From NCBI GenBank assembly GCA_947497195.1, contig CANMGM010000051.1, positions 1-11,091 of the forward strand: 11,091 bases of DNA, given 5' to 3'. The stretch's first letter is position 1. Each line of letters starts with the position of its first letter. This DNA is from Bacteroidota bacterium (GTDB taxonomy: Bacteria > Bacteroidota > Bacteroidia > M30B66). Positions 1 through 5,218 of the stretch are shown here, piece after piece. The position numbers and the translations under genes are program-made. Below the pieces are notes generated by a model that saw only the letters and a list, made by a program, of their open reading frames with translations, made no database searches and had not been told where the DNA came from.

Positions 1-155
1 ACAACGAAATCGGGAATTACACGGTGAAATTTCAATCCATCGTAATAGCCACTTTGTGCCAAACGAATGAAATTATCGACTGTGCCGGGTGCATCTTTAT
101 CGAAGAGATCAACCTGCATATCTCCGTATTGAGTAGAAATAACTGCTTTTTTCAT
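1..155 (-). CDS. Cyclophilin-type peptidyl-prolyl cis-trans isomerase, N-terminal part (cut by window edge)
   Basis: Reading the minus strand from the ATG at 155 gives 51 codons with no stop before the window ends. The protein starts MKKAVISTQYGDMQVDLF and continues through a segment resembling 'AP.TV.NFI.LA..GYYDG' to the cyclophilin signature KFHRVIPDFV at residues 42-51. Arg45 in that motif matches the catalytic arginine of cyclophilins (Arg55 of human CypA). The family catalyses cis-trans isomerisation of Xaa-Pro bonds during protein folding. There is no signal peptide, so this copy is probably cytoplasmic. The rest of the domain (usually about 110 further residues) lies outside the window. 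The start follows from the conserved first beta strand beginning right after the Met. It is divergent from the DUF4476 gene, sharing a 75-base intergenic region. Confidence 0.9.
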   Translation of the reverse strand, partial: MKKAVISTQYGDMQVDLFDKDAPGTVDNFIRLAQSGYYDGLKFHRVIPDFV

Positions 156-173
156 GATTTAGAATTGAGTTTC

Positions 174-181
174 CAAAAGTA
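174..181 (-). promoter_or_regulatory. Possible Bacteroidota -7 promoter element for the cyclophilin gene
   Basis: On the minus strand this reads TACTTTTG, an exact match to the Bacteroidota -7 consensus TAnnTTTG. It lies 18 bases upstream of the cyclophilin ATG, which would give a short leader. I could not find a well-placed -33 TTG/TTTG, so the call rests on the -7 box and its position only. Confidence 0.35.
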
Positions 182-230
182 TCGAAATTTTGGCAAGGAC
201 TTTGAAAAGCCATTTTAAAATTGAACAGCC

Positions 231-812
231 ATGAAAAAATTAACTACCCTTGGAATGCTGCTTCTGGTAGTTGCAGGTTCCGCTCAGTATGTTGTCGTTC
301 AGCAAACTGTAACCACGACCACTACAACAACCTATCCCGGCAATGTTCAACCAAATTTTTTCCAACCGAACAGCTTGCCGTTTACCACGGTAACGTATAA
401 CACCATTCCTCCGGGCTATTATTCCGATGCATGGGGAAATTACATTCCGGTTTACGAGCAAAATCATCCGTCGATGTGCCAGCCGGTAACACAGGCTCAA
501 TTGCATCCGGTGGTTCGACCTGCATTTACCAACGCAACAGATTTCGGGTTTATGCTTCAGGAAATTTCCCGCCAGAACTTTGATTCAAACAGATTGCAGA
601 TTGCTAAGCAAGTGATTAGCACCAATCAATTGACCTCGGCACAAATTACCGATATCATGCGCCTTTTTTCGTTTGAAAGCAGCCGACTCGAGATTGCAAA
701 ATTTGGTTATCATTATGTTGTGGATCCACAACGCTACTTTATGGTTAACAATGCATTTAGTTTTAGCAGCAGCGTCGATGATTTAAACCGCTTCATCGGA
801 CAGATATGGTAA
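231..812 (+). CDS. Secreted DUF4476 domain protein
   Basis: This is a 193-residue protein. A signal peptide is visible (MKK, a hydrophobic core at about residues 7-15, likely cleavage after Ala18), so the product is exported. Residues 20-95 are low complexity, rich in Thr, Pro, Tyr and Asn, with seven Thr in a row at 28-34. Residues about 100-190 match the DUF4476 pattern of helical repeats. Two related segments are visible inside it: a FDSNRLQIAK-type unit at 117-126 and a FESSRLEIAK unit at 148-157, followed by a YF.V...F.FSSS ending. The function of DUF4476 is not established, and I infer no more than a periplasmic or surface role. Only a weak ribosome-binding site precedes the ATG, as is normal for Bacteroidota. 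It appears monocistronic, with a terminator directly after it. Confidence 0.88.
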   Translation: MKKLTTLGMLLLVVAGSAQYVVVQQTVTTTTTTTYPGNVQPNFFQPNSLPFTTVTYNTIPPGYYSDAWGNYIPVYEQNHPSMCQPVTQAQLHPVVRPAFTNATDFGFMLQEISRQNFDSNRLQIAKQVISTNQLTSAQITDIMRLFSFESSRLEIAKFGYHYVVDPQRYFMVNNAFSFSSSVDDLNRFIGQIW

Positions 813-827
813 TCTGATTATGAAATC

Positions 828-867
828 AAAAGCCTCCGTCTTTACAAGAAAGCCCGGAGGCTTTTTT
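828..867 (+). terminator. Rho-independent terminator after the DUF4476 gene
   Basis: An 11-base perfect inverted repeat, AAAAGCCTCCG (828-838) with CGGAGGCTTTT (855-865), encloses a 16-base loop and runs into six T residues at 862-867. It sits 15 bases after the DUF4476 stop and just before the convergent DUF2807 stop. On the minus strand the stem is followed by TTTTGATTT, so it may also act weakly on the opposing unit. Confidence 0.9.
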
Positions 868-868
868 A

Positions 869-1606
869 TTAATACACCCGCGACACCGTTCCTTCGCCAT
901 AACTAGCCTTTTCGATATCTACAGCTTCGCCCGAATACAACAAACTCCCTCCGGCCCGTGTAATTAATTTCAACGATTCGGTGGCATACACATAACTATC
1001 CATTTCACTCCGGCTTTCAGCTTCGACCCTGCGCGCCTTCAGATTTAAAAAATTGGCTCCCACACGATCTCCGGGTTTGTAAATTAACAATCCTGTTCGA
1101 CCACCAACAACAATTTCAGAAGCGCCTTTTGATTGATTTATCTCCAATAATTTATTCGAAAGAGCCAAGTCTATCCTTCCCGAATTGTTCTGCATTTGAA
1201 TAGAAATCGTATCAGCTCGTAAGGTGTCTTTGTTCGTTAAGTTAATTGTACCCTGAAGATCTAATTGGTTAAGTGTTGTGTAGTGCAATTCGAGATTAAC
1301 CGGAATTTTATACGACCGCACCCAGTTGCAGGTATTGGTATTTTCAATAGTCAGTTTCCTTAATTCTACTACCGTTTTTATTTGTTCCAACAGTTTAGAT
1401 CCGGCTTCAATTTTTATAAAATCTATGGAATCTTCGACCAGAACCAGGTTGAAATTTCCGAGTACAAGTACATCCGTAAAATAATCGAGTTCTCGCTTTT
1501 CGTCAACTACTTTACCCGTAGATGTAAAACAATCGTTCATCTGCTCTTTTGAGCATGATAAACATAGCACGAGTATTAAACCAGTAAATAGATGCGTGAA
1601 CTTCAT
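869..1606 (-). CDS. Lipoprotein with DUF2807 (head GIN) beta-helix-like domain
   Basis: This is a 245-residue protein. It begins with a lipoprotein signal peptide ending LVLCLSC, with Cys18 as the likely lipidated residue followed by SKE, so it is probably membrane anchored on the envelope. From about residue 35 to the end it fits DUF2807, the putative auto-transporter adhesin head GIN domain: an opening R.L..F..V.V.G.F...L segment (39-56), the TCNWVRSYK stretch (92-100), then short repeating beta strands ending LLYSGEAVDIEKASYGEGTV. Its biochemical role is unknown, and the adhesin label is only the family name. Its ATG overlaps the stop of the upstream acyloxyacyl hydrolase-like gene as ATGA, so the two are probably translationally coupled and may act together at the cell surface. 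Confidence 0.87.
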   Translation of the reverse strand: MKFTHLFTGLILVLCLSCSKEQMNDCFTSTGKVVDEKRELDYFTDVLVLGNFNLVLVEDSIDFIKIEAGSKLLEQIKTVVELRKLTIENTNTCNWVRSYKIPVNLELHYTTLNQLDLQGTINLTNKDTLRADTISIQMQNNSGRIDLALSNKLLEINQSKGASEIVVGGRTGLLIYKPGDRVGANFLNLKARRVEAESRSEMDSYVYATESLKLITRAGGSLLYSGEAVDIEKASYGEGTVSRVY

Positions 1607-2661
1607 GGTTTAAATTGATACACCAGGCCCAGTTCGGCATGGTCGTTTTTTAAATTGTGGAATTTCAAACTTATTTGTGCTGCAAGCGATCTGTTAAAAT
1701 GATATTTCCATCCTATCCGCTGGTACAAAAATCCATCGCGTTTAATCGGGTTAATAGCATAAACGCCCTGTTGAAGTGGGATACTCATACGTCCCAACAT
1801 TAATTCATATGCCAGTAGAATACCTAAACGAACATTGGAACCGCCTTCTGAACGCACACCTAAGGTTTGATCGTAAAACACATCTATTCCACCTCCATAC
1901 GAACCTTTAATCGAATAGCGCCGAAGCGCATTTAAGCCTAAAACGGCAGCCGTATATTTCTTACTCAAAAAATTAATTGCTTCTTTGCGCCATATTCCCG
2001 ACCAGGCAATAAGTTTCCAACCTTTATCGAGTATCGGAAACGAATAATGATTTACGGCTATCGGGCGTCCTGTGTTAATTGTTAATCCTGTATTTACAGC
2101 CAAAAGACAAAACGATGTTGCAGGTTCCGTAAAAGCCCCATTGCTGTAATAGCTCAACGAAAGACCCGTGAGTAAATGCAGTTTCTTATCGATTTTCCAA
2201 TTGGCCTGAAGCATTACATCATTCAACAAATTCATATTGCTTCCGGTAAGCGTATTGCTTCGGTTGAATTCGAGATCGAATTTGCGCGAAACATACGAAA
2301 TGCCTGTTGCAAGGCGTATGTGTACATCGACGAAGCTATTTTTCTTCAAGGGTAAACCGATATAAGGCATCAGACTGTAAGCCCTGCCTATTTTCGAGCC
2401 ACCCAGAAACATGTAATTCAGCGCAAAACCGGAATACGGATATTTGAAATATTTCTCCCACTCCTTAACTCCCGAAAAATTATATCGATAATTGAATTCT
2501 AGTCCGCGAGCATGTGATTCGACAAGATGTTTTTGCGAATTGGCAGGCGGCACGACAAATCCAAACATCCCTCTCAATCCAAAGCCGCCGGGAAAAACCG
2601 AATATTGCCCCTGAGCGCTAAGGTGTACTATCGCCAAAATGATAACAAATCCCAATCGCAC
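1603..2661 (-). CDS. Acyloxyacyl hydrolase-like (PagL-related lipid A deacylase family) outer-membrane protein, catalytic His apparently replaced
   Basis: This is a 352-residue protein with a signal peptide (hydrophobic residues 4-14, cleavage near 16-18) and a sequence suggesting a beta barrel. Residues 50-190 match the Bacteroidota acyloxyacyl hydrolase family: HARGLEFNY (50-58), GRAYSLMPYIGLPL (92-105), RLATGISYVSRKFD (116-129), and the active-site strand TGLSLSYYSNGAF (165-177). The family removes an acyl chain from lipid A in the outer membrane. PagL-type enzymes carry an HxSN motif with catalytic His and Ser. Here it reads Y-Y-S-N: Ser173 is kept but Tyr171 sits where His is expected, so activity is doubtful. 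The C-terminal third (about 200-352) is a further barrel-like stretch I do not recognise. The start is GTG; an in-frame TAG two codons upstream rules out a longer protein. The stop overlaps the DUF2807 start by 4 bases. Confidence 0.8.
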   Translation of the reverse strand: MRLGFVIILAIVHLSAQGQYSVFPGGFGLRGMFGFVVPPANSQKHLVESHARGLEFNYRYNFSGVKEWEKYFKYPYSGFALNYMFLGGSKIGRAYSLMPYIGLPLKKNSFVDVHIRLATGISYVSRKFDLEFNRSNTLTGSNMNLLNDVMLQANWKIDKKLHLLTGLSLSYYSNGAFTEPATSFCLLAVNTGLTINTGRPIAVNHYSFPILDKGWKLIAWSGIWRKEAINFLSKKYTAAVLGLNALRRYSIKGSYGGGIDVFYDQTLGVRSEGGSNVRLGILLAYELMLGRMSIPLQQGVYAINPIKRDGFLYQRIGWKYHFNRSLAAQISLKFHNLKNDHAELGLVYQFKP

Positions 2662-2665
2662 GCTC

Positions 2666-2673
2666 TAAAGATA
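2666..2673 (-). promoter_or_regulatory. Weak -7-like element before the acyloxyacyl hydrolase-like gene
   Basis: The minus strand reads TATCTTTA, matching TAnnTTTG except for the last base. It ends only 4 bases before the GTG start, so transcription from it would give an almost leaderless mRNA. No clear -33 box is seen. Confidence 0.2.
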
Positions 2674-2705
2674 GTGTGATTCAGATTAAATCCGATGACA
2701 GACCA

Positions 2706-2732
2706 TTGTTTTAGTCAAATTTCTTTTCTTTG
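2706..2732 (+). promoter_or_regulatory. Possible promoter for the M14-M24 peptidase unit
   Basis: A TTG at 2706-2708 is followed after 16 bases by TTTCTTTG at 2725-2732, which matches the Bacteroidota -7 box TAnnTTTG except for one base. The ATG begins 4 bases later, implying a very short or absent leader. This rests on a pattern match only. Confidence 0.25.
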
Positions 2733-2736
2733 ATCC

Positions 2737-4509
2737 ATGCTCCGAAGTGTATTATCATTCCTGGTTTGGGTAGAAACTTTTTCAATCATCACTGCACAGG
2801 CTTTTCTGCCTGCCGTACCTGTTTGGAAAGGCGACAGCGAAAAACTTCTTCATAGTCCAAACGCACCCGATGCCATACCATTTGAGAATTCGGCCGGTTT
2901 TGAAAGTGCCGGTTTTGACGCCTGCGCTTCATGGTTTCGTGCTGCTGCCGAAAATTGCCCCTTTATCCATTGCGATACATTGTGCATCACCGCTTCGGGC
3001 AATTATGTGCCGCTCTATTACTTTAGCGCCGAATGGCCCATGAATAGAAATAAACCACTGCTTTTGTTTCAGGGTGGAATTCATTCGGGCGAAATAGACG
3101 GCTTAGATGCCGGAATGCTTTTGTTCCGAGACCTTGCTGCAGGCAAACTAAAAGAGCTCGAAAAAAACATTAACCTTGCATTTATTCCGGTATTAAACCG
3201 CGATGGTTTACTTCGTAGCTCATCAAAAAACCGCATCAATCAGCGCGGGCCAATTACGCAAGGCTGGCGCTCAAACTCGCTCAATCAGAACCTAAATCGC
3301 GATTATTCCAAACTTGACGCACCCGAAACGAGGGCTATTGCTGAATTGATTAACCGCTTAAATCCTACGCTTTACCTCGATATTCACGTAACCGACGGAG
3401 CCGACTACCAATACGACATTACCTATGGATTTATTGGCGAACACGGTTATTCGCCTGAAATTTCGCACTGGATGCATTCGAATCTACGCCCATTTGTCGA
3501 CCTTAAACTAAAAAATGCAGGACATATTCCGGGCGATTTGGTTTTTCTGAAAAACGAGGAACGCCCCGAAGATGGAAACATGCAATACATGTTTGGTCCG
3601 CGCTTTTCGCATGCATACGCCGATGCACGACACACACCCGGTATTCTGGTTGAGAATCATTCACTAAAGCCATTTAAACAACGTGTTTTAGGCACACGTG
3701 TTTTTCTGGAAGCGGTAATGGCATTGCTCGTCGATAAGGGCGAATTGCTTCAAAAAGCTATGCAGGCCGACATGAATAGAAGTAAAAAAAACTGCACCTT
3801 AGCTTGGCATGAACCTGAAATTTCTGACACTATAGAATTCTTGGCATTTCGACATCAGAAAATACAAAATGAAGCTGCAGGCGCCGCCATCATTACCTGG
3901 AATGCCAAACCGTACACGTGCCGAATACCGCTGTGGACGGCCCAAAAACCTAAAATACAACGCGAAAAACCCCGTTGGTTCATTGTTCCGGTAAACCGAA
4001 CTGAAATCATAGAACGCTTGCGCGCCCATGGAATCCGATATACAGTAATTGCTTCCGACACATTGGTAAATGCTTCTTTTTTCAGGTTTGAAGAAATAGC
4101 GGTTTCGGGCAAATTGCCAAGCCAGGGACGCATGCGGATGCAGGGTTCATCACAAATTGTGAAATTGCAAAGGAAATTCTTAAAAGGAAGCCTTTTCATT
4201 GATATGCAACAACCGCTTAGCGATTTGTGCATGTTGCTTCTCGATCCCGACTCGCCCGACTCTTTTTTTCAGTGGGGAATGTTTGCAGACATTTCAGAAC
4301 GAACAGAATACTTCGAGATGTATGCCATGGCGCAGCTAGCTGAACAAATGATGCGCGACAACAAGGAATTGAAACAAGCCTTTGAAACTAAATGCACGGC
4401 AGATGAGAAATTCCGCAACGACCCCGAAGCGCGACTGCACTGGTGGTATGAACGGAGTGCTTATGCAGACGAGAATTATTTAGTGTACCCCATCGCATTT
4501 GAACCATGA
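2737..4509 (+). CDS. Secreted M14-family zinc metallocarboxypeptidase-like protein
   Basis: This is a 590-residue protein. Residues 1-22 form a plausible signal peptide ending in TAQA, so it should act in the periplasm or outside the cell. The N-terminal half carries the M14 zinc site: HSGE at 116-119 (His116, Glu119) and a second His ligand at His217 in LDIHVTDGADYQYD. NLNRDY (185-190, Arg188) corresponds to the substrate-carboxylate region, and ILVENHSLKPF (303-313) places the catalytic Glu at 306. Family members remove C-terminal residues from peptides or act on related amide bonds; the substrate cannot be told here. Residues about 340-590 lack motifs I know and may form an accessory beta-rich domain. 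The ATG fits the signal peptide. Its stop overlaps the start of the M24 gene as ATGA, indicating a two-gene peptidase operon. Confidence 0.88.
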   Translation: MLRSVLSFLVWVETFSIITAQAFLPAVPVWKGDSEKLLHSPNAPDAIPFENSAGFESAGFDACASWFRAAAENCPFIHCDTLCITASGNYVPLYYFSAEWPMNRNKPLLLFQGGIHSGEIDGLDAGMLLFRDLAAGKLKELEKNINLAFIPVLNRDGLLRSSSKNRINQRGPITQGWRSNSLNQNLNRDYSKLDAPETRAIAELINRLNPTLYLDIHVTDGADYQYDITYGFIGEHGYSPEISHWMHSNLRPFVDLKLKNAGHIPGDLVFLKNEERPEDGNMQYMFGPRFSHAYADARHTPGILVENHSLKPFKQRVLGTRVFLEAVMALLVDKGELLQKAMQADMNRSKKNCTLAWHEPEISDTIEFLAFRHQKIQNEAAGAAIITWNAKPYTCRIPLWTAQKPKIQREKPRWFIVPVNRTEIIERLRAHGIRYTVIASDTLVNASFFRFEEIAVSGKLPSQGRMRMQGSSQIVKLQRKFLKGSLFIDMQQPLSDLCMLLLDPDSPDSFFQWGMFADISERTEYFEMYAMAQLAEQMMRDNKELKQAFETKCTADEKFRNDPEARLHWWYERSAYADENYLVYPIAFEP

Positions 4510-5201
4510 CCGATACAAACAGATTAAGTGAACTCGAAAAATTAATGGCTGCCGAAGCCCGAGCGGTGGAATTATTTGAAGAAATAGAACGCAGGCAATT
4601 AATCACCCCGGGCATTACCGAAATGCAACTGAATCGCGCCATTTTCGATTTGGCGTTTGAGCTACAGGGCATTCGGACCTTTTGGCATAAACGTATTGTA
4701 CGTGCGGGGAAAAATACCCTTCTGCCCTATGCCGAAAATCCACCCGACCTGGTGTTGCGCGAAAACGAAATTCTTTTTCTCGATTTCGGACCTGTTTATG
4801 AAGACTGGGAGGCCGATCTGGGACGAACCTATGTTCTGGGAAATGACCCAAAAATGGTGCAGCTTAAAAACGATACAGACCGCCTTTGGCAGGAAGGCGT
4901 GGATTATTTTCAAACGAATTACGAGAAATTAACCGGTGCTGATTTTTATACCTATACCTGTAAGTTAGCTATTGAAAACGGTAGGGAATTCGGCAATATT
5001 CACTGCGGCCATCTGATTGGAAATTTTCCGCACGAAAAATTGAGTGGGGAAGACAAACGAAATTACCTACACCCTGCCAATTTTGATCAGGTAAGCCTGC
5101 CCGATTTGTCGGGCCGACGCCGATTCTGGATATATGAAATGCATCTGATTGACAAAGACTACGAAATAGGAGCATTCGTTGAGGGAATTATACCCTGTTA
5201 A
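4506..5201 (+). CDS. Single-domain M24-family metallopeptidase (Xaa-Pro aminopeptidase/dipeptidase-like)
   Basis: This 231-residue protein has no signal peptide and is probably cytoplasmic. It has the pita-bread fold motifs and a full set of likely dinuclear metal ligands: Asp93 in FLDFGP, Asp104 in ADLGRT, His169 in CGHLIGNFPHE, Glu211 in IYEMHLID and Glu226 in GAFVEGII. The WHKRIVRAGKNT stretch (60-71) matches the conserved region before the first Asp. The family cleaves N-terminal residues, often next to proline, or splits Xaa-Pro dipeptides. It lacks the N-terminal creatinase domain of full aminopeptidase P or prolidase, so the protein is essentially the catalytic domain alone. It is coupled by a 4-base overlap to the exported M14 peptidase, which suggests stepwise peptide use. 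Exact substrate class is uncertain. The gene converges with the nuclease gene, 17 bases away, with no terminator visible between them. Confidence 0.87.
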   Translation: MTDTNRLSELEKLMAAEARAVELFEEIERRQLITPGITEMQLNRAIFDLAFELQGIRTFWHKRIVRAGKNTLLPYAENPPDLVLRENEILFLDFGPVYEDWEADLGRTYVLGNDPKMVQLKNDTDRLWQEGVDYFQTNYEKLTGADFYTYTCKLAIENGREFGNIHCGHLIGNFPHEKLSGEDKRNYLHPANFDQVSLPDLSGRRRFWIYEMHLIDKDYEIGAFVEGIIPC

Positions 5202-5218
5202 CTTAAAATCCTATACCA

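Noticed and set aside
24..218. Plus-strand open frame of 64 codons
   Set aside because: It lies opposite the cyclophilin gene, whose minus-strand translation has a clear family motif; the plus-strand peptide resembles nothing and runs into the promoter region.
240..506. Minus-strand open frame of 88 codons
   Set aside because: It is antisense to the DUF4476 gene, whose signal peptide and domain are convincing, and has no motif of its own.
3855..4232. Minus-strand open frame of 125 codons inside the M14 gene
   Set aside because: It is fully antisense to the M14-like gene, has no recognisable motif, and several other shadow frames overlap it.
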